A stretch of DNA of 64,000 bases from Luteirhabdus pelagi (lineage in GTDB: Bacteria > Bacteroidota > Bacteroidia > Flavobacteriales > Flavobacteriaceae): contig NZ_JAECMS010000002.1 of NCBI RefSeq assembly GCF_016827595.1, positions 806,001-870,000 of the forward strand. Reading direction: 5' to 3'. Positions 25,293 through 33,869 of this stretch are shown here, in pieces (position 1 is the stretch's first letter; each line of letters begins with the position of its first letter). A program made the position numbers and the translations under genes. The notes under the pieces are model-generated. The model was not told the DNA's origin and searched no databases. It worked only from the letters and a program-made list of their open reading frames with translations.

Positions 25293-26798
25293 ATGAGAAA
25301 AGGATTTATCATAACGAGCAACATATTGGTTTTGGCGGTAACAGCCATAATCATTTTATATCCATTGTTATGGTGGCTCGCATTGGTATTACTTCCTTTT
25401 TTGATTTTAGGACTATTCGATTTTTTTCAAAAATCAGATAACATTAGGCGTACCTATCCATTATTTGGCAGAATTACCAATTTTCTGGAAAAACAACGCC
25501 ACGTTGTCCAAGAAACCGTTTTGCTTAATAGGACGGAAGGAAAGCCCTTTAACTGGATACAAAAAGAAATAGTCTATAAACGTGCTGCGAACGCTAATAA
25601 AAGTCAACCTTTTGGCACACAAATACCTTACGATGAAGTTGGTCGTGAATGGTTTACACATTCCATCTATCCGGCAAAAGAAGTCAACGATGATTTTAGA
25701 GTAATATTTGGAAGTTCCAAGTGCGACAAACCCTATTCTGCAAGTATTCTGAATCTTGCGGGAATGAGCTATGGCTCAATAAGCAAAAATGCGACCTTAG
25801 CCCTTAATGGTGGTGCCAAAATAGCTGGTTTTGCCCAGAATACGGGTGAAGGTGGCTTTACACCCTATCATCAACAATACGGTGCAGATATTATCTTTCA
25901 GTTTGGAACTGGATACTTTGGATGTCGTGATGCAGAAGGAAATTTTGATGCCAAAAAATTCGCCGACATCGCAACCAACGATGTAGTGAAAATGATTGAA
26001 ATAAAAATTGCAGAAGGAGCCAAACCTGGGTTTGGTGCCATACTACCTGCAAAGAAAAACACAAAGGAAATCGCAAAATTCAGGGATGTTGAAAAGGGAA
26101 CCGAAATTCTTTCGCCACCGCACCATTCGGCATTTGGAAACGATGAAGAAATGATTTCGTTTGTTGAAAAATTGAGAAAACTTTCCAATGGCAAACCAAT
26201 TGGTATTAAACTATGTATTGGGCAAAAAGATGAATTTGAAAGAATGGTTCAATCTTTCGCTGAAAAGCAAAATTATCCAGACTTCATTGCCATTGACGGT
26301 GCCGAAGGAGGCACGGGCGCTGCCCATATGGAATCACTTCATTGGGCGGGTATGCCAATAAATGAAGCAATCCATTTTGCACATTCTATTTTAACAAAAT
26401 ACAAACTGCGTGATGAAATAAAATTGATGGCGGCCGGAAAAATTATATCTGCTTTTGACATCTATCGGATGCTTGCCCTTGGCGCAGATGCCTGCTATAG
26501 TGCCAGAGGAATGATGTTTGCCTTGGGGTGTGTGCAGTCCTTAAAATGCAATTTAGATACTTGTCCTACCGGCATAACCACAATGGTACCGTCAAGGGTA
26601 GCGTCATTAGTTGTGGAAGACAAGAAGACCAAAGTAGCCAATTACCATAAAAACACAATGGAAGCCTTTAAAGAGTTGCTGGGCTCAATGGGACTTGAAA
26701 ATAGAATTGGCATACATAGAAAATACATTGTTAGACGTATAAGCGAAACCGAAACAAAGACATATGAAGAAATTTTTATAAAACCCTCAAAAAAATGA
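25293..26798 (+). CDS. FMN-binding glutamate-synthase-like protein (membrane-anchored)
   Basis: A 501-residue protein. Two N-terminal hydrophobic segments (residues 5-48) anchor it; the remainder is the FMN-binding TIM barrel of the glutamate synthase large-subunit central domain, with AQNTGEGGFTPYH, the catalytic-loop IDGAEGGTGAAHMESL and CNLDTCPTGI, whose cysteines correspond to the 3Fe-4S-binding segment in GltB. The glutaminase and GltD parts are absent. Stand-alone members of this family are common but their substrate is not established. Its stop overlaps the channel start (ATGA at 26795-26798). Confidence 0.87.
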   Translation: MRKGFIITSNILVLAVTAIIILYPLLWWLALVLLPFLILGLFDFFQKSDNIRRTYPLFGRITNFLEKQRHVVQETVLLNRTEGKPFNWIQKEIVYKRAANANKSQPFGTQIPYDEVGREWFTHSIYPAKEVNDDFRVIFGSSKCDKPYSASILNLAGMSYGSISKNATLALNGGAKIAGFAQNTGEGGFTPYHQQYGADIIFQFGTGYFGCRDAEGNFDAKKFADIATNDVVKMIEIKIAEGAKPGFGAILPAKKNTKEIAKFRDVEKGTEILSPPHHSAFGNDEEMISFVEKLRKLSNGKPIGIKLCIGQKDEFERMVQSFAEKQNYPDFIAIDGAEGGTGAAHMESLHWAGMPINEAIHFAHSILTKYKLRDEIKLMAAGKIISAFDIYRMLALGADACYSARGMMFALGCVQSLKCNLDTCPTGITTMVPSRVASLVVEDKKTKVANYHKNTMEAFKELLGSMGLENRIGIHRKYIVRRISETETKTYEEIFIKPSKK

Positions 26799-27343
26799 GT
26801 GACGAAAAGGACATAGAAACCACGGCTGCCTTTTATGGGCAACTTTTCAATAGTTCAAAGTACGTACTATTGGTAGTACTTATTGCTACAGTTATCGGGC
26901 TGTATGTCTTGCCTAATATTAATGCTACTTACGCAGTGATTATACTATTGGCCATAACACTAATAAAGATAGGATTTATCATAGCCTTATCCTTTAATCA
27001 ATTGATGAAAATTATCGGACAGAGCCATTTGCTGAGCCACGTTTTAGTGTTATTCGGATTTTTAATTGTTCTGATTGTATTTTCATTTGCCATAGATTAT
27101 GCGGCATTACATTTTTTTGATTCTACTCATTTTCAGATAAATAATAGTTCGGGAAATAACGGGCTGTTGGCATTTTTTGATATGTCCTATTTCAGTCTAA
27201 TTACTTTCTCATCTGTAGGCTACGGAGATATAGTCCCAAAAACGGTTACAGCTAAAGCCTTGGTGGCACTTGAGGTGGCCCTCAGATTTTTTGTCCTTGT
27301 ATTTGGTATCGCAAACGTGAATAGAATTCGAGTAAATAAATAA
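26795..27343 (+). CDS. Potassium channel family protein (two-helix pore)
   Basis: A 182-residue membrane protein with about four hydrophobic helices and a pore loop TFSSVGYGDIVP near residues 145-156, in which VGYGD is the K+ selectivity filter. There is no RCK/TrkA regulatory domain. It should let K+ pass through the inner membrane. Its ATG overlaps the stop of the FMN enzyme, so the two are coupled; a physical or functional link between them is unknown. Confidence 0.87.
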   Translation: MSDEKDIETTAAFYGQLFNSSKYVLLVVLIATVIGLYVLPNINATYAVIILLAITLIKIGFIIALSFNQLMKIIGQSHLLSHVLVLFGFLIVLIVFSFAIDYAALHFFDSTHFQINNSSGNNGLLAFFDMSYFSLITFSSVGYGDIVPKTVTAKALVALEVALRFFVLVFGIANVNRIRVNK

Positions 27344-27361
27344 CCCTTAATAACTAAAATT

Positions 27362-27844
27362 ATGAAAACTCTAAAATTAACAACAATCCTAATGCTACTT
27401 ACGTTTGCCACAGGCCAAATATTTAGTCAAAACGTAGATTTAGGCACCGAGAAAGAAGCTGTGCTAAAAGTAATGAAAACCTATAAAGATGCCCTGCAAA
27501 ACCTGACGACTGAAGGTACCTTTGAGTTGTTTACAAAGGACTCGGAAGTTTTTGAATCTGGTGGTGTTGAGGGTTCCTATGCCCACTACATCGAACATCA
27601 CTTAGGACCAGAATTAGGTCATTTCAAGAAATTTGAATTTTCAGATTATGTGATTGATGCAGAAGTAGACTTGCCCTACGCCTTTACTACCGAAACCTAT
27701 ATCTACACTATCGTTCTCAACCCCGATGATAAAGGCAATACCCGAACCATAAAGAAAAAAGGGGTGGTAACTTCTATCCTTAAGAAGATAGATGGGAAAT
27801 GGAAAATAATTAAAACGCACTCTTCGTCAAGAAATACAAAGTAA
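27362..27844 (+). CDS. NTF2-like (SnoaL-type) exported protein
   Basis: A 160-residue protein with a signal peptide ending near residue 21 and an NTF2-like fold suggested by the ALQNLTTEGTFELFTKDSEVFESGG helix-strand and the C-terminal GKWKIIKTHSS strand. The HYIEHHLGPELGHFKKFEFSD stretch is His-rich. NTF2-like proteins may be enzymes or binding proteins; no catalytic set is recognised. It is in the rightward operon, 18 bases after the channel gene. Confidence 0.72.
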   Translation: MKTLKLTTILMLLTFATGQIFSQNVDLGTEKEAVLKVMKTYKDALQNLTTEGTFELFTKDSEVFESGGVEGSYAHYIEHHLGPELGHFKKFEFSDYVIDAEVDLPYAFTTETYIYTIVLNPDDKGNTRTIKKKGVVTSILKKIDGKWKIIKTHSSSRNTK

Positions 27845-27854
27845 AATTTTAACT

Positions 27855-29081
27855 GTGAGCGAATTCTTAAAACAATGGGGCGAAGCAGCCTATACGACTA
27901 CCGGATTCTTCTGGATGGCACTCTGGGCTTTCATTTTGGGCTACATTATCAGTAGTATGATACAAATTTTTGTGACTGAAAAAAGGATGCAAAAAACAAT
28001 GAACGAGAGTGAAGGTAAAAGTGTACTCTTAGGCACGTTTTTCGGTTTTATAAGCAGCTCGTGTAGTTTTTCGGCTTTAGCTAGTACAAAGTCCATCTTT
28101 AAAAAAGGTGCAAGCTTTGTGTCTTCCATTGCTTTTCTACTCGCATCGACCAATCTGGTTATTGAACTGGGTATTATCATTTCCATATTTTTGGGATGGC
28201 AGTTTGTAGTTGGCGAATACATAGGTGGAATTCTCTTAATTCTTATTTCGTGGATTTTAATACGAATAATCAATCCTAAAAAACTTATTGAAAAGGCGCG
28301 CAAGAATTTAGAGAACGAAGATGACGATGCGATGGATGATTCCAAGGAATGGAAAAAGCAGATACAAAAAGAAGATAGTTGGGCAAGGGTTGCCAAGAAA
28401 TACAAGATGGAATGGCAGATGGTATGGAAAGACGTTACGGTTGGTTTTACCATTGCAGGAATCGTAGCAGCCTTTGTTCCCGATTCTTTCTTCCAAACAC
28501 TATTTATCAATAGTGGTCAGGGTAATACAGACTTTACCTTTCTTGAAATATTGGAACATATCATTGTAGGACCTATTGCTGCATTTTTGACATTCATTGG
28601 GTCAATGGGTAATATTCCGTTGGCGGCATTGCTTTTTGGCAAAGGTGTAAGTTTTGCAGGCGTTATGGCTTTTATTTTTAGTGATTTGGTGGTCTTCCCT
28701 GTGCTACGCATCAACGCCAAGTATTATGGATGGAAAATGTCACTGTTCATTTTATTCTTACTGTTTACGGCATTAATCGGAACAGCTTTGGCTCTACATT
28801 ACTCTTTTGACTTGTTGGGTATGTTGCCAGACCCATCACAAGTCAAAATACAGGACAAAGAGCATTTCAAAATAGATTATACTTTCTACTTGAATATGGC
28901 CTTCCTTGCAATTTCAGGGTATCTGATTTATTTGGGATTTTTCAAAAGAAAGGATGTAGAACACTCAATGAGCGAAATGGCACCGAAAAGTCCATTACTT
29001 GAAAGCATTTTAAAATATGCTGCCTATATCTGTTATATATGGTTGGCTGGTGGACTGATTGTAAAATTTTTCGTGAATTAA
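27855..29081 (+). CDS. Permease family protein (ArsP/YraQ-like)
   Basis: A 408-residue membrane protein with about ten helices and a GTG start at 27855. The two half-repeats each contain a characteristic loop, GFISSSCSFSALASTKSIFKKG near residue 60 and GSMGNIPLAALLFGKGVSFAG near residue 255. This matches the permease family that includes YraQ and the organoarsenical exporter ArsP. A cytoplasmic, charged stretch (residues 140-185) separates the halves. The Cys in SSSCS is of interest for metal transport. The substrate is not known; the copper setting suggests a metal or thiol compound. Confidence 0.82.
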   Translation: MSEFLKQWGEAAYTTTGFFWMALWAFILGYIISSMIQIFVTEKRMQKTMNESEGKSVLLGTFFGFISSSCSFSALASTKSIFKKGASFVSSIAFLLASTNLVIELGIIISIFLGWQFVVGEYIGGILLILISWILIRIINPKKLIEKARKNLENEDDDAMDDSKEWKKQIQKEDSWARVAKKYKMEWQMVWKDVTVGFTIAGIVAAFVPDSFFQTLFINSGQGNTDFTFLEILEHIIVGPIAAFLTFIGSMGNIPLAALLFGKGVSFAGVMAFIFSDLVVFPVLRINAKYYGWKMSLFILFLLFTALIGTALALHYSFDLLGMLPDPSQVKIQDKEHFKIDYTFYLNMAFLAISGYLIYLGFFKRKDVEHSMSEMAPKSPLLESILKYAAYICYIWLAGGLIVKFFVN

Positions 29082-29112
29082 ATTATAGATAAAGAGTAAA
29101 ACAAAAACAATA

Positions 29113-29820
29113 ATGGTCAACAGAAAAACAGCGAGATGGATTAGAAAGGCGCACCGCTACTTGGGTATCTTTTTAGGTATTCAGTTCTTGATGTGGACGA
29201 TTAGCGGGATGTATTTCAGCTGGACGGACATTGACGAGATACACGGCGACCAATTTAAGAAAGAAGCACCTGTACAGACCTCATTTAATGATTTGCTCGG
29301 CACATCCCAACTCGCTACTAAAGAACCCGTCCAATCTTTGGAACTACTGGAAATAACAAATGAACCTTACTATTGGATTAATGAAGCACAGCTTTATAAT
29401 GCGAAAACGGGACAAGGGAAAAATGGAATTACTAAAGAAGAGGCGCAACAAGTTGCAAATAGGTATATGTTGAACGATTTGGAAATAGCAAAAATTCAAT
29501 TAGTCCATTCTGTAGGAGCACATCACGAATATCGCGGTCGCCCACTTCCAGTCTATGAAATTTCTTATGAGACACCACAAAACTTAAAAGCCTATGTGGC
29601 GGTTGAGAATGGCGCTTTTCAAACGGTGAGACATAGGGACTGGCGCTGGTTTGATTTTCTTTGGATGACCCATACAATGGATTATCAGGGAAGGGATAAT
29701 TTCAACACGTTGCTATTAAGGGCATTTTCACTTTTGGGATTGATAACAGTCTTAAGTGGTTTTGTACTATGGTACATCAGTTCCCCATCAATCAGAAAAT
29801 TAAAGAAGAAGCTTAAATAG
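29113..29820 (+). CDS. PepSY-domain membrane protein
   Basis: A 235-residue protein with N-terminal (residues 12-35) and C-terminal (about 200-222) transmembrane helices. Between them is a periplasmic part with a PepSY-like region (GITKEEAQQVANRYM...LPVYEISYETPQNLKAYVAVENG). The start RKAHRYLGIFLGIQFLMWTISGMYFSW is typical of PepSY-associated membrane proteins, some of which reduce ferric iron. Possible ligands are the histidines near both helices. The role in copper handling is unknown. Confidence 0.8.
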   Translation: MVNRKTARWIRKAHRYLGIFLGIQFLMWTISGMYFSWTDIDEIHGDQFKKEAPVQTSFNDLLGTSQLATKEPVQSLELLEITNEPYYWINEAQLYNAKTGQGKNGITKEEAQQVANRYMLNDLEIAKIQLVHSVGAHHEYRGRPLPVYEISYETPQNLKAYVAVENGAFQTVRHRDWRWFDFLWMTHTMDYQGRDNFNTLLLRAFSLLGLITVLSGFVLWYISSPSIRKLKKKLK

Positions 29821-29844
29821 ATAATAACTTAAAAACCAAAAACA

Positions 29845-30342
29845 ATGGATTCAAAAGAAAACACACACGACGGAATGAAGAAAAATACTTACGGAAAGTT
29901 TATGGCTATGCTTGGGCTTTCATTTATAGCAATGTACATCACAATGTACCTAAATACCTACGAATGGGACCACGTTTGGTTTAGCCTTACAAGATTTTAT
30001 ATGGTTTGCCTCGGTATAGCTGCAATGGCAGTAATTATGTTGTCATTAATGCTAAATATGTATAAGAACAAGAAAAAGAACATAGCTATTTATTTGGGGA
30101 GTTTAATACTTTTTGTGAGTGCATTGGGTCTGGTACGCGAACAAAAATCAACTGTAGGTGACGTTCTCTGGATGAAAGCAATGATTCCACACCACTCTAT
30201 TGCAATCTTAACAAGTAAAAGAGCCGACATAAAAGACCCAGAAGCCAAAAAACTTGCTGAGGAAATCATAGAAGCACAGTTGCGTGAGATAGCACAAATG
30301 AAAAAGATTATTTACAGATTGGAAAACAAAAAAGAGGAATAG
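29845..30342 (+). CDS. DUF305 membrane protein
   Basis: A 165-residue protein with three hydrophobic helices (about residues 18-38, 50-70 and 76-95) and a C-terminal DUF305 region: WMKAMIPHHSIAILTS followed by a helix with EIIEAQLREIAQMKKII. The Met and two His of MIPHHS are the family's conserved putative metal ligands. DUF305 proteins are exported or membrane proteins often found with copper genes. It lies 24 bases after the PepSY gene and 31 bases before the CusB gene. Confidence 0.82.
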   Translation: MDSKENTHDGMKKNTYGKFMAMLGLSFIAMYITMYLNTYEWDHVWFSLTRFYMVCLGIAAMAVIMLSLMLNMYKNKKKNIAIYLGSLILFVSALGLVREQKSTVGDVLWMKAMIPHHSIAILTSKRADIKDPEAKKLAEEIIEAQLREIAQMKKIIYRLENKKEE

Positions 30343-30373
30343 TACTTGCGCTATTTCTTTTAAAACTAATATT

Positions 30374-32185
30374 ATGAAAAAGAATTTAATATTTATTGGC
30401 CTTGCCTTAGTAGTAGGGCTATTGGGAGGATGGCTCATATTTGGAGGGTCTGGAAATGATGAACAGGCGATAAAGGACTTGTCCGATATGTCAGATTCGC
30501 ACGATCATTCAGGTGAAAGTGCTGAGCAGATGTGGACTTGCTCAATGCACCCACAAATTATGCAACCCGAACCTGGCGATTGCCCAATCTGCGGAATGGA
30601 CCTCATTCCAGCTGAGGCTGGAGCAGACGGTCTGTCTGCGGATGAGATTAAGATGACCGAAAATGCAATGGCACTGGCTAACATACAAACGTCGGTCGTA
30701 GGACAAGGTCAGATGGATAGTGGCACATTAAAACTATCTGGAAAGATAAAGCCCAATGAAGAATCCAACGCTGTGCAGGTCACCTATTTTGGTGGAAGAA
30801 TTGAAAACCTCTATGTTAATACTACAGGAGAACGTGTAGGTGCCGGACAGCGTTTGGCAACTATTTATTCACCTGAATTAGTTTCTGCCCAACAAGAATT
30901 ACTCACGGCTGCATCCTTGAAGGAATCACAGCCAGCACTCTATAAAGCTGTGAGGAATAAACTAAAGCTTTGGAAACTTTCTGAAAAGCAAATTAATGCT
31001 ATAGAGACCGCTGGAAAAGTACAAGAAAATTTCCCTGTTTATGCAACCGTTTCTGGGACAGTAACGCATAAAATGGTAGAAGAAGGTGACTATGTAAAAC
31101 AAGGACAACCCTTGTATAAAATTGCCAACCTCAATACGGTCTGGGCAGAATTTGATGCCTATGAGAATCAGATTGCTTCCTTGAAAGTTGGTCAAACCAT
31201 TAAAGTGACTACCAATGCGTATCGCAATGAAGTATTTGATGCAAAAGTTTCATTTATTGACCCTTTATTAAATTCTTCTACACGAACCGTCGTAGTTAGA
31301 GCGGTGCTAAATAATAAAAATGATTTGTTCAAACCAGGAATGTTCGTCGAGGGTAAAATTGAAGGTGCTCAAGAAAGCACTTTAAGGAAAATAACAGTTC
31401 CTGCTACAGCTGTGATGTGGACTGGTGAACGTTCTGTAGTTTATGTTAAAACTAATCCTAACGAAGCTATTTTTGAAATGAGAGAAGTCTTACTCGGTAA
31501 TGCCAATGGAGACACCTATACCATAATTGAAGGTCTTCAAAATGGTGATGAAGTGGTAACTAATGGCACGTTTACAGTAGATGCTGCTGCACAATTACAA
31601 GGCAAAAAATCTATGATGAACACTGCTGGTGGCAAAACAATGACCGGTCACGAAGGGCATTTAGGTATGCAAGGAAACAATTCTGGAGATAGTAAGGAGA
31701 ATGCTGACCATTCAGAAATGAAAGAAAGGATAGCTGTTTCAAACAAATTTCAAGGCCAGTTAAAACAGGTGTTTGAGGATTATATTCTTTTGAAAGATGC
31801 TCTGGTTAATGATGATGCCAAAAATGCACAGCAAGCAGGAAAACAAATAATACAATCCCTGAAAAATGTAGATATGAAGTTGTTGTCCGATGAAAAAGCA
31901 CATAACCATTGGATGACAATTCAAAAGGAATTAAATACTTCGGCAAATGCTATTTCAAGTAATACGGATATTTCAAAACAAAGAGGGCATTTTAAGCATT
32001 TGTCTGCGCATATGATAAGTAGTGTACAGCTCTTTGGGGTCAATGAAAATGTTTATATCCAGTTTTGTCCAATGGCAGACAATAATAAGGGAGCGTACTG
32101 GATAAGTTTAGAGGAAGAAGTCCGTAACCCATATTATGGCGAAGCAATGTTAACCTGTGGTGAGGTTAGAGATACGTTAAAATAA
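30374..32185 (+). CDS. CusB-type RND adaptor with N-terminal metal-binding and C-terminal DUF3347 domains
   Basis: A 603-residue periplasmic adaptor in four parts: a membrane anchor (residues 5-24); a heavy-metal-binding segment WTCSMHPQIMQPEPGDCPIC ending in GMDL (residues about 55-78); the membrane-fusion core with lipoyl and beta-barrel halves (about 95-400, including VSGTVTHKMVEEGDYVKQGQPLYKI); and, after a His/Met-rich linker, a full DUF3347 domain (about 455-603) with QFCPMADNNKGAYWIS...NPYYGEAMLTCGEV. It should link CusA (11345-15085) to the TolC-type channel and load metal onto it. The gene is 14 kb from its pump, which is unusual. Confidence 0.9.
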   Translation: MKKNLIFIGLALVVGLLGGWLIFGGSGNDEQAIKDLSDMSDSHDHSGESAEQMWTCSMHPQIMQPEPGDCPICGMDLIPAEAGADGLSADEIKMTENAMALANIQTSVVGQGQMDSGTLKLSGKIKPNEESNAVQVTYFGGRIENLYVNTTGERVGAGQRLATIYSPELVSAQQELLTAASLKESQPALYKAVRNKLKLWKLSEKQINAIETAGKVQENFPVYATVSGTVTHKMVEEGDYVKQGQPLYKIANLNTVWAEFDAYENQIASLKVGQTIKVTTNAYRNEVFDAKVSFIDPLLNSSTRTVVVRAVLNNKNDLFKPGMFVEGKIEGAQESTLRKITVPATAVMWTGERSVVYVKTNPNEAIFEMREVLLGNANGDTYTIIEGLQNGDEVVTNGTFTVDAAAQLQGKKSMMNTAGGKTMTGHEGHLGMQGNNSGDSKENADHSEMKERIAVSNKFQGQLKQVFEDYILLKDALVNDDAKNAQQAGKQIIQSLKNVDMKLLSDEKAHNHWMTIQKELNTSANAISSNTDISKQRGHFKHLSAHMISSVQLFGVNENVYIQFCPMADNNKGAYWISLEEEVRNPYYGEAMLTCGEVRDTLK

Positions 32186-32252
32186 TCAGGGTTAGAGTTA
32201 ATTGGTAAAAGCGGATTCTTCAGCCTTTAATATTTTAAAGAGGAGAAAGATG

Positions 32253-32432
32253 ATGAGTGAAAGTAGAAGAAATAGAAGAAAAAACAAGAAAAATACATAT
32301 AAACAGAAAAATCCGATTACAAAAAAAGATAAGGTTATCGGAATTTCAGCGATGATAGGATTATTTATTGCTGCTGTAATACTAATCATATATCTAAATT
32401 TAGATTTTATTAGGCATTTTTTCAACCTATGA
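32253..32432 (+). CDS. Small basic membrane protein, hypothetical
   Basis: A protein of 59 residues from the ATG at 32253 (60 from the adjacent ATG at 32250; a longer frame from 32202 is possible). The first 27 residues are almost all Arg, Lys, Asn and Ser; one transmembrane helix follows (about residues 30-52). AGGAG at 32241-32245 is one of the few Shine-Dalgarno-like sequences in the window. It overlaps the HMA-AraC regulator start as ATGA (32429-32432), so it is probably co-translated with it. No family recognised. Confidence 0.6.
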   Translation: MSESRRNRRKNKKNTYKQKNPITKKDKVIGISAMIGLFIAAVILIIYLNLDFIRHFFNL

Positions 32433-32995
32433 ATAATACCATCCACATAAAAAATATGGTCTGTCCGAGATGTATATCCGCAGTTTCCCAAATTTTGGTA
32501 GGATTGAACATTGATTACAAAGCTGTCAAGTTAGGAGAAGTAGAATTGGTTTCGATGCTCAATGAATTCGAAAAAAAATCTTTGCAAAAAAAGCTACAAA
32601 ATGCAGGATTTAGTTTGATTGACGACCGTAAAAGTCAGCTTATCGAGCAAATGAAGAATTTGGTAATTGAGAAGATACATTATTCTAATGAAAAGACCGA
32701 ATTAAAATGGGCAGATATTGTTACTGGCGAACTTAACTTGGATTATAAATATTTAAGTTCCCTATTCTCGTCTGTCGAAAGCATCACGTTTGAGCAATAC
32801 ATCATCAACCAAAAAATTGAACGTGTAAAACAACTTATTGTCTATGATGAATTAACCTTGAGTGAGATAGCTTTTCAATTACATTATAGTAGCGTTGCGT
32901 ACTTAAGCAATCAATTCAAAAAAGTAACGGGAATGACACCTACGCAGTTTAAGAAATCTGTGGACAAAAACCGAAAATCATTGGATGAGATTTAA
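32429..32995 (+). CDS. AraC-family regulator with an N-terminal HMA-like CxxC domain
   Basis: A 188-residue protein with the same plan as 7024-7605. Residues 1-70 form an HMA-like domain (IKNMVCPRCISAVSQIL) with CxxC at 10-13, and residues about 85-185 an AraC double helix-turn-helix (LSEIAFQLHYSSVAYLSNQFKKVTGMTPTQF). Cu(I) or a similar soft metal may bind the CxxC and change DNA binding; this is inferred from the architecture. It closes the copper operon, 14 bp-class spacing aside, and overlaps a small membrane protein upstream. Confidence 0.82.
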   Translation: MNNTIHIKNMVCPRCISAVSQILVGLNIDYKAVKLGEVELVSMLNEFEKKSLQKKLQNAGFSLIDDRKSQLIEQMKNLVIEKIHYSNEKTELKWADIVTGELNLDYKYLSSLFSSVESITFEQYIINQKIERVKQLIVYDELTLSEIAFQLHYSSVAYLSNQFKKVTGMTPTQFKKSVDKNRKSLDEI

Positions 32996-33077
32996 GGTTT
33001 TTTACCACTTTTAATGGAACATTTTAAATCAATAGATAATATAATGATTTACCAATAAATTGAATTAAGATATCAAA

Positions 33078-33725
33078 ATGAAATTTGACAGAAAGAAACA
33101 TTGGGAAACAGTTTACGAAACTAAAAATCCAGACCAGGTAAGTTGGACCCAAGAAATACCAAAAACTTCACTGGAGTTTATACGTTCGTTCAAACTAAAT
33201 AAAGATGCAAGAATTATAGACATTGGTGGTGGCGACAGTAAACTGGTCGACTATTTACTTGAAGAAGAATATAAGAACATTACTGTACTTGATATTTCAG
33301 AAAAAGCAATTGCGAAAGCTAAAAAAAGACTGGGAGAAAAGGCGAGTAAAGTAAATTGGATTGTAAGCGACATTATCGAATTTGAACCTGACACATCTTT
33401 CGATGTTTGGCACGACAGGGCAACTTTTCATTTTCTTACAACTGATGACCAGATTAAAAAATATATTAAGATAGCGTCAAAATTTGTACGTGGTTATTTA
33501 ATAATAGGAACCTTTTCACAAAATGGACCAAAAAAATGTAGCGGACTTGAAATAAAACAATACAATGAAGAGGAATTAACATCGGAATTAAAAAAAGGAT
33601 TTGACAAAATTCGCTGTGTAACAGAGGGCCACACAACACCATTTAATACCATACAGAATTTTCTGTTTTGTAGTTTTAAAAGACAATTAACTGTAAAGCC
33701 AGCAATACCTTCACCCACAAGCTAA
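33078..33725 (+). CDS. Class I SAM-dependent methyltransferase
   Basis: A 215-residue cytoplasmic protein with the SAM-binding motif IIDIGGGDSKLVDYLL (residues about 45-60), the acidic end of strand 2 (VLDIS) and motif DVWHDRATFHFL. The start KHWETVYETKNPDQVSWTQ is shared by many small methyltransferases of unknown substrate. It is 82 bases from the regulator and not tightly coupled to neighbours. The last dozen residues (VKPAIPSPTS) do not look conserved and may be read-through into flanking DNA of a cassette-like insertion. Confidence 0.8.
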   Translation: MKFDRKKHWETVYETKNPDQVSWTQEIPKTSLEFIRSFKLNKDARIIDIGGGDSKLVDYLLEEEYKNITVLDISEKAIAKAKKRLGEKASKVNWIVSDIIEFEPDTSFDVWHDRATFHFLTTDDQIKKYIKIASKFVRGYLIIGTFSQNGPKKCSGLEIKQYNEEELTSELKKGFDKIRCVTEGHTTPFNTIQNFLFCSFKRQLTVKPAIPSPTS

Positions 33726-33833
33726 AAGAACAGATGCGCATTTTGGCAGTTTAAGTTTTTACAAAAACACAAATCAAAACAAAAGAAACATAATGACTAA
33801 AATTTATCTATCATTTCACATTTGTATTTTAGC

Positions 33834-33865
33834 ATTTGCTTAAATAAGAAATAATTGTAACTTTG
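33834..33865 (+). promoter_or_regulatory. ArsR-gene promoter with dyad between -33 and -7
   Basis: A good flavobacterial promoter: TTTG at 33835-33838, a 19-base spacer, and TAACTTTG at 33858-33865 (consensus TAnnTTTG). The spacer contains the palindrome CTTAAATAAG (33839-33848) within a longer imperfect dyad, the right place for an ArsR-type repressor to block transcription. The ATG of the ArsR gene is only five bases after the -7 element, so the transcript would have almost no leader. Confidence 0.6.
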
Positions 33866-33869
33866 CCTT

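Noticed and set aside
27941-28510. 189-residue open frame on the minus strand inside the permease gene
   Set aside because: It lies wholly opposite the permease gene, which has a clear family signature and fits the operon. Composition of the antisense frame is Ser/Lys/Ile-biased with no domain.
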